The translations under genes were made by a program, and so were the position numbers. A stretch of 64,000 bases of DNA from Mycobacterium sp. 852002-50816_SCH5313054-b. Its GTDB lineage: Bacteria; Actinomycetota; Actinomycetes; Mycobacteriales; Mycobacteriaceae. The notes below the pieces were generated by a model, which saw only the letters and a list, made by a program, of their open reading frames with translations, made no database searches and was not told the origin of the DNA. Shown piece by piece: positions 40,875-48,609 of the stretch. Within the stretch, counting starts at the first letter, position 1; each line of letters starts with the position of its first letter. Location: NCBI RefSeq assembly GCF_001667185.1, contig NZ_LZIC01000126.1:1-64000 (forward strand), in the 5' to 3' direction.

Positions 40875-41159
40875 CTATCGGAACGCCATTCCGGAGAAGT
40901 AGCAGGCCAGCAGACTCACCGCGATCAGTATCACCCAGGCGTCCGTCAGGCGGCACAGCAAGGCGGGCGCCTGTCTGACTTCCATGAACTCGCGAAAGAT
41001 GATGCGCACCTTGATGACTGCGATCACGATGACGCTCGACGTGACCGCCGCGCTGGGGCCGGCCGAACGATCCACCGAGTGATCGATCACCAGGTATCCC
41101 AAGGTGAGCGACGCCAGCACCACCCAAACAACCAACAGCCGTTTGTTGAATGTGATCAC
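40875..41159 (-). CDS. NorF/CoxIV-like small membrane subunit
   Basis: A 94-residue protein with three predicted transmembrane helices (VVWVVLASLTLGYLVI, AAVTSSVIVIAVIKVRIIF, and AWVILIAVSLLACYFSGMAF). The size, topology and the KVRIIFREFMEVR segment match prokaryotic cytochrome oxidase subunit IV/NorF-type proteins. The GTG start lies three bases after the stop of the NorE-like gene, so the two form a NorEF-like pair. No subunit I or II of an oxidase is encoded nearby. Confidence 0.78.
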   Translation of the reverse strand: MITFNKRLLVVWVVLASLTLGYLVIDHSVDRSAGPSAAVTSSVIVIAVIKVRIIFREFMEVRQAPALLCRLTDAWVILIAVSLLACYFSGMAFR

Positions 41160-41162
41160 CTG

Positions 41163-41750
41163 TCACCTCACCACGTACAACAGCGCGAAGATGAGTACCC
41201 AGAGGAAGTCGACGGTGTGCCAATAGGTGGCGCACGTTTCGATGTTTTTCTGGAGCTCCCGCTCCTGGCGGGCCCGGCTTCGAAGTTGGTAGACGATCAC
41301 ACCGAGCACCACAAAGCCGATCAGCAGGTGCACGAAATGGATCCCGGTCAGGAAGAAGTAGTAGGTGAAGAAGTCGTTGCTGTCCAGGCCGTTTCCCATG
41401 CGGACCAACCGGTACCACTCGAACACCTTGAAGCAGAGGAACACAGCGGCGAATGCGGCCGTGACGACGACGTCGCGCAGCGCCGCTCGGTACGCGCCGG
41501 CGCGTGACGACTGGACACACCGCGCCACCGACCAGGAACTCAGCAACAAGACCAACGTGTTGCAGACCCCGATACGCAGGTCGAGCTGCTCCTGAGAGTG
41601 CAGGAAGAGCTCCGGGCTTCGGCTGCGGTAGAACAGGTAGAAGCCGAAATACCCTGTGAAGACGAGTGTTTCGAACAGGACGAAGGCCCACATATCGGGC
41701 TGGCCCGGGACGAACCTGGCGCGTCGGCTCTTCTCGGCCACCTCGGTCAT
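41163..41750 (-). CDS. NorE / cytochrome c oxidase subunit III-like protein
   Basis: A 195-residue, roughly five-helix membrane protein. Family features are PDMWAFVLFETLVFTGYFGFYLFYRSR, the FFTYYFFLTGIHFVHLLIGFVVLGVIVY segment and the C-terminal TYWHTVDFLWVLIFALLYVVR, all typical of COX3/NorE. NorE proteins accompany nitric oxide reductase in denitrifiers, but norB/norC are absent here. ATG overlaps the stop of the upstream membrane-protein gene (TGATG). Probably part of the four-gene operon 43341 to 40875. Confidence 0.85.
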   Translation of the reverse strand: MTEVAEKSRRARFVPGQPDMWAFVLFETLVFTGYFGFYLFYRSRSPELFLHSQEQLDLRIGVCNTLVLLLSSWSVARCVQSSRAGAYRAALRDVVVTAAFAAVFLCFKVFEWYRLVRMGNGLDSNDFFTYYFFLTGIHFVHLLIGFVVLGVIVYQLRSRARQERELQKNIETCATYWHTVDFLWVLIFALLYVVR

Positions 41751-42565
41751 CACGCGGCCACCGTTTTCCGGGCGAGGGCGGGTAGCGGCCCGGTACCGAA
41801 GTCCTCGCGCTGGATCATGCGAAACAACATGACGATGAAAGTGACTTGGTAGACGCCGAATACGACCATGTCCAGCCACCACGCGATCTGGCCGTTCCAT
41901 GCCAATACGCCACGGCGGAAGATCCAGCACGGCGCCACGACGACCTCGGTGAGCGCATTGCACAGGTTGAGGTAGCCGAACCACTTGGGGAAGACCCGAT
42001 TCTTGTCGAGCAGGATCGCGAGCATCCAGATCAGCGAGCCGATCAGGAAAACCCCCATGGTTCCGTCGAAGGACAAGAAGGCGAAGTCGTAGAGCCAACC
42101 GATCGCTTCCGGGTCTCGCTCGGGTCGCAGCGTCCCCACGATCAGGGCGATATTGAGCAGCAGCATGCCGGGAACCGCGCTGAGCGAGTAGATGATCAGA
42201 TACGAATACGCGAACGCCGGGCTGACCGACATTCGCCGCATCGAGTACGCGATGAGGGCGTTGTTGATCGCGATCATGCCGCTGACGGCGAAGATGACGC
42301 CGAAGCCGACGGGGATCCCGAGGTGGCGTTCGTGAAACCAGTGCACCTGCGTCGCGAGGTCCCAGGTGGGCTGCGGCGGCGGCTGGACCTGCGCGATGAT
42401 GAAGAACACCGGGAAGAACAGGTTGTAGAAGACGACGAGCACCCCCCAGGCCAGCCACAGCTCGCGCTTGGGGCCGTGCCACAGGTGCCAACCGATCCGG
42501 CGATGCAGCGGCCCCGGCGGCGGCGTGGCCGGGGACGCCGACGGAGTCATCATCACCGCGCTCAT
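41750..42565 (-). CDS. Polytopic membrane protein, paralogue A of the NorEF-like cluster
   Basis: A 271-residue protein with about six or seven hydrophobic segments (LWLAWGVLVVFYNLFFPVFFI, VGFGVIFAVSGMIAINNALI, YLIIYSLSAVPGMLLLNIALIV, GVFLIGSLIWMLAILL and others). I do not recognise a named family. It aligns by eye with the next gene upstream: shared RTERSPE/RPERDPE-DFA, F-x-KW-x2-Y/H-x-NL and G-x-LAW-x-G blocks. It starts with ATG 42565 overlapping the stop of that gene (ATGA). Its location with NorE/NorF-like subunits suggests a membrane redox or transport complex. Confidence 0.7.
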   Translation of the reverse strand: MSAVMMTPSASPATPPPGPLHRRIGWHLWHGPKRELWLAWGVLVVFYNLFFPVFFIIAQVQPPPQPTWDLATQVHWFHERHLGIPVGFGVIFAVSGMIAINNALIAYSMRRMSVSPAFAYSYLIIYSLSAVPGMLLLNIALIVGTLRPERDPEAIGWLYDFAFLSFDGTMGVFLIGSLIWMLAILLDKNRVFPKWFGYLNLCNALTEVVVAPCWIFRRGVLAWNGQIAWWLDMVVFGVYQVTFIVMLFRMIQREDFGTGPLPALARKTVAA

Positions 42566-43341
42566 GCGACGACGAGTTCTTCGCCGCCCCGGCGGTATTC
42601 GGCCCGCTCCCGATAAACTGCCTGGGCCAAAGCGACGCCCATCACGACGATCCACACGGCAATGGCAACGTTTTTCACCCAGAAGGAGAGCAAGCCGTCC
42701 CAAGCCAGCGGGCCCGTCAGGGCCACCCCGACGAATGCCGCGGGCACCAAAGCGGCCGCCACCAGAAGGTTGAAATGGGCCACCCAGCGCTTGAAGACCG
42801 GGCGCGGTTGATCGTCGAAATAGATTGCCAGGGCAAGAATCACGCTCTGCCCGATCAGGAAGGGCACCAGAATCGTGAAGGTTATCCACGCGAAGTCGTT
42901 GAGCAGCTGGGTCAGTTCCGGGCTGCGCTCGGTGCGGAAGGCGGCCAGCAGCCAGCAGACGTTCGCGATGAGGAACAGAGTGGGGCCGCCGGCCACGCAG
43001 CCCAGCATCGCGTAGGAGAAGATCGGCGTCCGGTGCGCCATCCGGCGAATCTGCAAGACGATCAGGGCCAGCATCGGCACCAGGCACACGCCGAACCAGT
43101 TGAACACGACCATGCTGTAGCGGACCTCCGGGAGGTGGGCCGGATCGCGGTAGAACGCGGCAACCTGTTCTGCCGACATCGTGGGAGACATCGGCGGCGT
43201 GAAGCCGGGGAACAGCAGGAACGCGCCTATCCAGATCAGCACCGTCGCGGGGAGAGTCCACAACAGGATCAGCTCGCCATCGGTGCGCCGCAACGGCTTT
43301 CGCGGAGGGCCGGGAGTACGGTCAGCGCCGACGTCGGTCAT
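42562..43341 (-). CDS. Polytopic membrane protein, paralogue B of the NorEF-like cluster
   Basis: A 259-residue membrane protein and first gene of the cluster. Hydrophobic segments include LILLWTLPATVLIWIGAFLLF, YSMVVFNWFGVCLVPMLALIVL, MLGCVAGGPTLFLIANVCWLL, FTILVPFLIGQSVILALAI and VAIAVWIVVMGVALAQAVY. A periplasmic-looking loop FTPPMSPTMSAEQVAAFYRDPAHL is matched by PPPQPTWDLATQVHWFHERHLG in the paralogue. ATG 43341 is chosen over the upstream ATG because GAAGGAG precedes it. Divergent from a tetR gene across a repeated palindrome. Function unknown. Confidence 0.7.
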   Translation of the reverse strand: MTDVGADRTPGPPRKPLRRTDGELILLWTLPATVLIWIGAFLLFPGFTPPMSPTMSAEQVAAFYRDPAHLPEVRYSMVVFNWFGVCLVPMLALIVLQIRRMAHRTPIFSYAMLGCVAGGPTLFLIANVCWLLAAFRTERSPELTQLLNDFAWITFTILVPFLIGQSVILALAIYFDDQPRPVFKRWVAHFNLLVAAALVPAAFVGVALTGPLAWDGLLSFWVKNVAIAVWIVVMGVALAQAVYRERAEYRRGGEELVVA

Positions 43342-43380
43342 CGGTGACTCCTTCCAGCGCGCCAGGTCGGTCGGCCGCAC

Positions 43381-43441
43381 TCGGCTAGTCAGGGAAACTA
43401 GCCGATCGGCTATCTGCGGTCAATAGCCGATCGGCTACGCT
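43381..43441. promoter_or_regulatory. Multiple TAGCCGA palindromes between tetR and the membrane operon
   Basis: The 14-base perfect palindrome TAGCCGATCGGCTA occurs twice (43399-43412 and 43424-43437), 25 bases centre to centre. A further inverted pair TCGGCTAGT/ACTAGCCGA (43381-43389 and 43397-43405) partly overlaps the first. The second palindrome overlaps a TACGCT hexamer (43436-43441) that would serve as -10 of the tetR gene with a leaderless start at 43448. This is a strong candidate for cooperative TetR binding controlling both directions. Confidence 0.75.
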
Positions 43442-43447
43442 GCCGGT

Positions 43448-44029
43448 GTGGTTTCACCCCAGACCAGAAGCCGGTTCCGCTTCATCACGCGCAGTCCCGC
43501 GCAGACGCGCATCCTCGACGCCTCGCTGCAGTTGATCGCCGAGCACGGTGTCGGTGGAACCTCGCTGCAAATGATCGCCGACGCCATCGGGGTCACCAAA
43601 GCCGCCGTCTACCACCAGTTCAAGACCAAGGAGCAAATCGTCATCGCCCTCACGGAGCGCGAGCTCGGGGGGCTCGAGGAGGCGCTGGAGGCCGCGGAGG
43701 CAGATGACCACCGGAGCAGGGCGCGGGAGGTGCTGCTCGATCGGGTCATCGACGTGGCCGTCGAGCGCCGCGGCGCGGCGAGCACCCTGCAGTTCGATCC
43801 GGTCATCGTGCGGTTGCTGGGCGAGCACGAACCGTTCCAGCAATTCGTCCAGCGGCTCTATCGTGTGCTGCTCGACGACGCCGCCGAGGACGCGCGGGTC
43901 GCGGCGGCAATGCTGTCGGGCGCCATCGCGGTCGGGGTGGTGTCCCCCCTGGTGGCAGACATTGACGACGACGCCCTGCGGGCCCAGGTGGGGCGCATCA
44001 CGCGCCGGCTGATCGACGCCGCCGACTGA
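43448..44029 (+). CDS. TetR-family regulator of the NorEF-like membrane cluster
   Basis: A 193-residue regulator: RSPAQTRILDASLQLIAEHGVGGTSLQMIADAIGVTKAAVYHQFKTKEQIVIALTE forms the DNA-binding domain (about residues 15-70). The GTG at 43448 is six bases after TACGCT and lacks a Shine-Dalgarno sequence, suggesting leaderless expression. It is divergent from the four-gene membrane cluster, and palindromic sites fill the space between them. The Glu/Asp/Arg-rich ligand domain gives no hint of the effector. Confidence 0.9.
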   Translation: MVSPQTRSRFRFITRSPAQTRILDASLQLIAEHGVGGTSLQMIADAIGVTKAAVYHQFKTKEQIVIALTERELGGLEEALEAAEADDHRSRAREVLLDRVIDVAVERRGAASTLQFDPVIVRLLGEHEPFQQFVQRLYRVLLDDAAEDARVAAAMLSGAIAVGVVSPLVADIDDDALRAQVGRITRRLIDAAD

Positions 44030-44086
44030 CGCCCATTCCGGCAATTTTCCTGGTCGGGTTCCCGCGCGCTCGGGTACGGTTCTCCC

Positions 44087-44377
44087 ATGAGCAAAGTCGC
44101 GCGTTTCGCTGCCGCAGCGGTCATGACCACCACCGGCTTGGGACTGGCCGGCTTGGGCACCGCAGCCGGCGCGCACGCCGACAACCCGCCCTGGCCGTTC
44201 GTCGGATACCACTGGTGCCCGGGCCAGCCGTTCGATCCGGCATGGGGTCCCCAATGGGATCCGACCACGTGTCACGACGCGCACCATCGGGACAGGGACG
44301 GCACGGTCCACAACGGCGATTACTGGGGGCCCAGCCCCTTCCAGGATTGGCCGGAAATTCCGAACACACGGCCGTAA
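44087..44377 (+). CDS. Small secreted protein
   Basis: A 96-residue protein with a signal peptide (SKVARFAAAAVMTTTGLGLAGLGTAAGAHA, cleavage before DNPPWP). The mature part is about 65 residues, rich in Trp, Pro, His and Asp, with two cysteines (HWCPGQ and TTCHDA) that probably form a disulfide. It resembles a family of small mycobacterial exported proteins of unknown role. TACGGT at 44075-44080 lies six bases before the ATG, so the mRNA is probably leaderless. It is convergent with the next gene. Confidence 0.75.
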   Translation: MSKVARFAAAAVMTTTGLGLAGLGTAAGAHADNPPWPFVGYHWCPGQPFDPAWGPQWDPTTCHDAHHRDRDGTVHNGDYWGPSPFQDWPEIPNTRP

Positions 44378-44396
44378 GTCCCGCCGCGAATCGGAC

Positions 44397-44813
44397 TCAG
44401 GTGTCGCCGCGCTCCCAAACCTGTGTTCCGTCATGGGCGTTGCAGACCAGGAACAGGCCATCCGGCGCCTGCGCGACGTAGTACTCCGGGAAGTCGACGC
44501 ACGACGAGCCCTCGACCTTGACGCCGGCCATCGGCGGCGACCGGAACCAGCGGGGCTCATACCGCCGCGGCGAGCCGCAGAACATCAGGCGTCCCGGCTG
44601 CGTGGCGAATGACACGTAGTAGTCGGCGGTCCCGAAAACGTAGTACGTGGTGTTGTCGCACGGCGCACCGAGCACCTGGTGCGGCATGATGCCCGGCGTG
44701 CAGTCCGGATAATCGCAATTAACCGGCCCGGCACTTGCCGGCGGTGCCGCCAGGACACCGAGGCCTTGCAAGAGGCCTAAGCATGCGGCGGCCGCTGCCA
44801 CGATGAATCGCAC
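44397..44813 (-). CDS. Secreted hypothetical protein with six or more cysteines
   Basis: A 138-residue protein starting with a signal peptide (RFIVAAAAACLGLLQGLGVLAAPPASA, cleavage before GPVNCD). The mature chain contains cysteines at NCDYPDC, APCDN, LMFCGS, SSCVDF and VCNAHD, suggesting several disulfides. I do not recognise the family. A GTG start is used. It is convergent with the small secreted protein, with a 19-base gap. Confidence 0.7.
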   Translation of the reverse strand: MRFIVAAAAACLGLLQGLGVLAAPPASAGPVNCDYPDCTPGIMPHQVLGAPCDNTTYYVFGTADYYVSFATQPGRLMFCGSPRRYEPRWFRSPPMAGVKVEGSSCVDFPEYYVAQAPDGLFLVCNAHDGTQVWERGDT

Positions 44814-44952
44814 GGGATCACTTTAAATTACTTGGCCCACCTCTGGGAATAGAATTCTCCGGGTCCGAGAAGATAGGCAGCCAATCCCACAGTCGCCGCC
44901 GCCGGCGTGCCCATCTGGCAGTGATAATGTGGCTCTCCTGTAGGCGCGGACG

Positions 44953-44964
44953 AGGAGGTGATCC
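44953..44964 (+). promoter_or_regulatory. Extended Shine-Dalgarno sequence
   Basis: AGGAGGTGATCC is complementary over its whole length to the 3' end of bacterial 16S rRNA (GGATCACCTCCT). The AGGAGG core ends seven bases before the GTG at 44966 and decides that start. Such a full 12-base match is rare among the genes of this window. Confidence 0.8.
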
Positions 44965-44965
44965 A

Positions 44966-45709
44966 GTGCCTCGGCGCAAGCTTCCCGCTGGGGCCACCGA
45001 CGCCCGCGATCGACTTGTGGTGGCCCCGTCGGCGCCGCCGCCTCCGTCGGTCACAGAGATCCCAGAAGCCGCCGAAGTCGCCGAGGCGGAGGCCCGTGCC
45101 GAGGCCGCGCGCGCCCGCGCAATGCGATTGCGCCAGCAGGTCGAGGCCGCGCCCGGCGACCAGGACAGCGGGGCCGGGGCCGACGAGACCGGTTCGGCAC
45201 CATTGCGCCGCCGCCGGCCGCGCCGCCCCAGCCGAAAGGCCACGGCCGCGATCGCGGCGGTTGGGGTCGTCTGCGCCTCGCTGGCGGGCAGCGGGTTCCT
45301 GGTATGGCATCACCGGGGCGTCGAGCAGCAAAGGCAGCGCAGCTCGGAGTTCGCCGCAGCCGCCCGCAACGCCATCGTGACGATGATGACGATCGATGCG
45401 ACCAAGGCGAGAGAAGATCTGCAGCGCTTCGTCGACGACACGACCGGGACATTCAAACTCAGCATCCTGATGGGCGGTGAGGATGCCGTGAAGGCAGTCG
45501 AGGACTCGAAGGTCAGCTCCAAGGGCTCGGTGCAAGCCGCCGCTGTGCAATCCATGAGCCAGGATTCCGCGGTGGTCCTGGTCGCGGCGAAATCCGAGAT
45601 CACCAAACCCGGTCAGGCTAAGCCGGAATCGCGGTCGATGCGGATCGTCGTTACCGTCCAGCGCGACGCAGGGCAGCTGAAGATTTCGCGACTCGAGTTC
45701 GTGCCGTGA
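44966..45709 (+). CDS. Mce-associated membrane protein (second pair, first member)
   Basis: A 247-residue paralogue of the protein at 22292. An Ala/Glu-rich helical N-terminus (EVAEAEARAEAARARAMRLRQQVEA), an Arg-rich stop, one transmembrane helix (AAIAAVGVVCASLAGSGFLVW) and a SnoaL-like periplasmic domain with AIVTMMTIDATKAREDLQRFVDDTTGTFKLSI, ending DAGQLKISRLEFVP. GTG 44966 is set by the extended Shine-Dalgarno sequence. It is encoded opposite to and near the 3' end of the mce operon, so it probably works with that Mce complex. Confidence 0.85.
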   Translation: MPRRKLPAGATDARDRLVVAPSAPPPPSVTEIPEAAEVAEAEARAEAARARAMRLRQQVEAAPGDQDSGAGADETGSAPLRRRRPRRPSRKATAAIAAVGVVCASLAGSGFLVWHHRGVEQQRQRSSEFAAAARNAIVTMMTIDATKAREDLQRFVDDTTGTFKLSILMGGEDAVKAVEDSKVSSKGSVQAAAVQSMSQDSAVVLVAAKSEITKPGQAKPESRSMRIVVTVQRDAGQLKISRLEFVP

Positions 45710-46281
45710 CGGTCGACAACGCAGCGCCCACCGAGGCGGCTCGGCAGCCGACGCCCGCCCGCCGAACCGGCGCGATCGTGCGCTGGACGCGTCATCTCCT
45801 GGCGCGGTGGCGCCCAATCCTTTTGACACTCTTGCTGATTGCTACTCTCGGCAACGCTGCCAGGATTTTTTACTTCGACTACCGTCCGGATTTGCAGACC
45901 GACCGTGCCGCGACGCACCAGGTCATCAAGGCCGCCAGCGATGGCGCGGTGGCGTTGCTGTCCTACTCGCCTGAAACTCTCGAACGCGACTTCGCCAACG
46001 CCAAATCCCGGCTCACCGAAGACTATCTTGCCTACTACCAACGGTTCGTCGACCAGGTTGTGGGTCCATCGGCACAACGCGGTCAAGTCACGACGACGGC
46101 CAGCGTCGTCAAGGCCGCCGTGTCGGAACTGCACCCCAATTCGGCTGTAGTGCTTGTCTTCATAAAACAGAAGACCACGAGCAAGGCGAAGCCGGAACCG
46201 GTCGTGACGTCGAGCAGCGTGAAGGTAGAGATGGCAAAGGTCAATGGATCGTGGCTCATCGATAAATTCGATGTTCTATGA
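45706..46281 (+). CDS. Mce-associated membrane protein (second pair, second member)
   Basis: A 191-residue paralogue of the protein at 21600: short N-terminus, one transmembrane helix (RWRPILLTLLLIATLGNAARIFYF), then the periplasmic domain with ALLSYSPETLERDFANAKSRLTEDYLAYYQRFV and SELHPNSAVVLVFIKQKTTSKAKPEPVVTSSSVKVEM. Its GTG start overlaps the stop of the previous gene by four bases, as in the first pair. It lacks the long acidic N-terminus of the other copy. Confidence 0.85.
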   Translation: MTVDNAAPTEAARQPTPARRTGAIVRWTRHLLARWRPILLTLLLIATLGNAARIFYFDYRPDLQTDRAATHQVIKAASDGAVALLSYSPETLERDFANAKSRLTEDYLAYYQRFVDQVVGPSAQRGQVTTTASVVKAAVSELHPNSAVVLVFIKQKTTSKAKPEPVVTSSSVKVEMAKVNGSWLIDKFDVL

Positions 46282-46390
46282 GCGAACCGTCTGAGCATCG
46301 GGGAAAACCATTCCGTGACGTGCGGGGGCGGTGTTAGTCTGTGAATTCGATTCGCTTGAAAATGGCGGTATTTAGGGCGTCAAGGAGCAC

Positions 46391-46909
46391 ATGATGCGTC
46401 CGATAAAATTGGCGATTAGCGCAGCCTTGGTGACCGTCGGCGTGGCCGGCGGCGTGGGAGTGGCCCCGTCGGCATGGGCCTACGACCCCTCCATCAACGG
46501 CAAATTCACCGCCACCGTGATCGGCGACTGGGCCCGAACGAACGAGGTGTTCCACCAGGAGCCGGTGGTGCGAAGCACGTGGACGATCACCACGTCGTGC
46601 TCCACGGCCTACCGTTGCGACGGCCAGGTCGTCAGCGACCAAGGCTGGACCGCACCGATTTTCATGAACGAGGGGTCCACCTGGTTCGTCAAACGCGACA
46701 TCCCGAATTGGACAACGTGTCCCGACGGCACCGCATTAACCGGCCACGACGTCATCCATTTCTATCCCGCGAACCCGGACACCGGTGAGAAAATGCCTGG
46801 GTCGTCAGTCCTGGCCGGGCGGGAACAGACGTCGGGCCCCAGCGGTGCCTGCGGCACCAACAAGCCGCTCTACATCGACCAGCCGTTCAGGCTGGACCAA
46901 ATAGGCTGA
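46391..46909 (+). CDS. Exported protein near the mce operon
   Basis: A 172-residue protein with a signal peptide (MRPIKLAISAALVTVGVAGGVGVAPSAWA, cleavage before YDPSIN). The mature part is beta-rich (GKFTATVIGDWARTNEVFHQEPVVRSTWTITTSCSTAYRCDGQVVSD) with four cysteines. It resembles small exported proteins that accompany mycobacterial mce genes, though I cannot name a family. AAGGAG precedes the two adjacent ATG codons (46391 and 46394). It is convergent with mceF, 35 bases apart. Confidence 0.72.
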   Translation: MMRPIKLAISAALVTVGVAGGVGVAPSAWAYDPSINGKFTATVIGDWARTNEVFHQEPVVRSTWTITTSCSTAYRCDGQVVSDQGWTAPIFMNEGSTWFVKRDIPNWTTCPDGTALTGHDVIHFYPANPDTGEKMPGSSVLAGREQTSGPSGACGTNKPLYIDQPFRLDQIG

Positions 46910-46944
46910 CCCAGCGCAGCTGACCTGACGGCCCGCCGCCGGCG

Positions 46945-48609
46945 TCACGTGGCGAACATGTCCTTCCACGTCTTCGGCGCCTTGGAAGTGGCCAGGTCCG
47001 ACTGGCGGTAAACCTGGCCGTCCGGGGTCACGTAGGTGCCGGTACGCGGGTTGTACTGGGCGATCGCCACCGACGGACCTGTCTGAGACTCGCTGCGGCC
47101 GAACGCACTTGGCGCCGCCGACGGCCCCGCGGGCGGCGCGGCCGGCGACGCGGCGGGCGCCGGTGACCCGGCGGGGGAAGCAGGAACATCGATCGGCGCG
47201 ATGGGTGACACCTCCCCCATTTGCGCCAACGGGCTGAGCGGCGCCGCGGGCGGCGGTAGCGCCGATCCCGGGGGCGTTCCCCGCGGAACCGCGCCCGGTG
47301 GCAGCGGTGTCCCCTCCACCGGCCCGAAGATCCGTTCGCGGTTCCAGTTGACCCGGTCGTCGGGCGGGATGCCCTGCGCGATGAGGTTCGGGTCCAGCGG
47401 GTAGGTGCCGAAGACGTGCTGTCTCATCGCCAACGGCTGGAAAGGCTTGTCGCTCTCGCAGATTTCGACGGTCGGCGCACGTTTCCCGGGTTGGCCCATG
47501 CAGGGATAGTTGCGGGCGCCGCGCACCGCGATCGGTGAATCCTGCGGCAGCTTGCAGTACAACCCATCCGGCGTGTCAACGGTGCGGGTATCGGCCGCAG
47601 AACGCCACTGACTCGGCGGCAGGAAGCCGACCGTGCACGCGGGCGGGTCACTGATGATGAGGTTGAATGCACCCGTGGCCAACCCCGTCGGCGACTTCGT
47701 GCCGACGAACGACTGGATCGCCGCGGTAAACGGCGGCAGCAGCACCAAGATCTGTTCGAGGGAAGCGTGATAGGTCACGCCGATCTGTCCGATCGTGGTG
47801 AGGTTCGCAAGCAGCACCGGCAGCGTCGGTTTGATTTGGTCGAGCAGCCGCGACGCCTCGTCCAAGGCTCCAGGCCCCTGCTGCAGCAGAGTGCGGAACT
47901 GCGGGTCGTCTTTCGCCAGCTGCCCACTGAATCCGGCCAGGCTGCGCGCCCACGTTCGGATCGAATCGGCTGTCTGGGCCTGCGCGTCCAAGAACGGCCC
48001 GGTGTCCTCGGTCAGGCTCCGGGTCCGGTCGGCGACGCCGTTGAGGTCACCCGAGAGCCGTGACGAACTGTCGAACAGCGACCCGAAATCGTAACCGGCG
48101 CCGTTGAATGCACTGAACGACTCGTCGAGCAATTGACCGAGCTTGCCCTTGGGGATGCTGTTGATCAATTCAGTCGACTGGTCGAGCACGGGGCCGATCG
48201 GCTGGGGGATCGTCGCGTCGTTCATGGCGATCACCGAGCCGTCGTGCAGGTACGGCGGCGAGTCGTTTCGGGGCCGCAGATCGACGTAGTACTCGCCCAC
48301 CGCGGAGATGCTCAGCACCTCCGCCTTCAGGTCCGCCGGGATCTTCGGCGAAGTATCAAGGGACAGAGTGGCTCTCGCGCCGTCGGGGGTCAGCCCCACC
48401 GAGGTCACCTTGCCGATCTGCACCCCACGGTAGGTCACGTTGCTGAAGCGGTACAGGCCACCGGTGGCGGGCAGTTTCAACGTGACCGTCATCTTGCCGA
48501 TGCCGAGCAGGGTCGGCGCCTGGATGTACCACAGCGTCATCACGACCACACCGATGATCCCGACGATCGTGAAGATCGCCAACTGGATGCGGACGAAGCG
48601 GGTCAGCAT
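46945..48609 (-). CDS. mceF: Mce family protein MceF
   Basis: A 554-residue last Mce subunit. One N-terminal membrane helix (RIQLAIFTIVGIIGVVVMTLWYI), the MCE domain (MTVTLKLPATGGLYRFSNVTYRGVQIGKVTSV ... ADLKAEVLSISAVGEYYVDLRPR), a helical needle-forming region, and a long Pro/Ala/Gly-rich tail of about 110 residues. Mce subunits assemble into a hexameric lipid-conducting tube across the periplasm. Its ATG follows the mceE stop with no gap. Confidence 0.92.
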   Translation of the reverse strand: MLTRFVRIQLAIFTIVGIIGVVVMTLWYIQAPTLLGIGKMTVTLKLPATGGLYRFSNVTYRGVQIGKVTSVGLTPDGARATLSLDTSPKIPADLKAEVLSISAVGEYYVDLRPRNDSPPYLHDGSVIAMNDATIPQPIGPVLDQSTELINSIPKGKLGQLLDESFSAFNGAGYDFGSLFDSSSRLSGDLNGVADRTRSLTEDTGPFLDAQAQTADSIRTWARSLAGFSGQLAKDDPQFRTLLQQGPGALDEASRLLDQIKPTLPVLLANLTTIGQIGVTYHASLEQILVLLPPFTAAIQSFVGTKSPTGLATGAFNLIISDPPACTVGFLPPSQWRSAADTRTVDTPDGLYCKLPQDSPIAVRGARNYPCMGQPGKRAPTVEICESDKPFQPLAMRQHVFGTYPLDPNLIAQGIPPDDRVNWNRERIFGPVEGTPLPPGAVPRGTPPGSALPPPAAPLSPLAQMGEVSPIAPIDVPASPAGSPAPAASPAAPPAGPSAAPSAFGRSESQTGPSVAIAQYNPRTGTYVTPDGQVYRQSDLATSKAPKTWKDMFAT

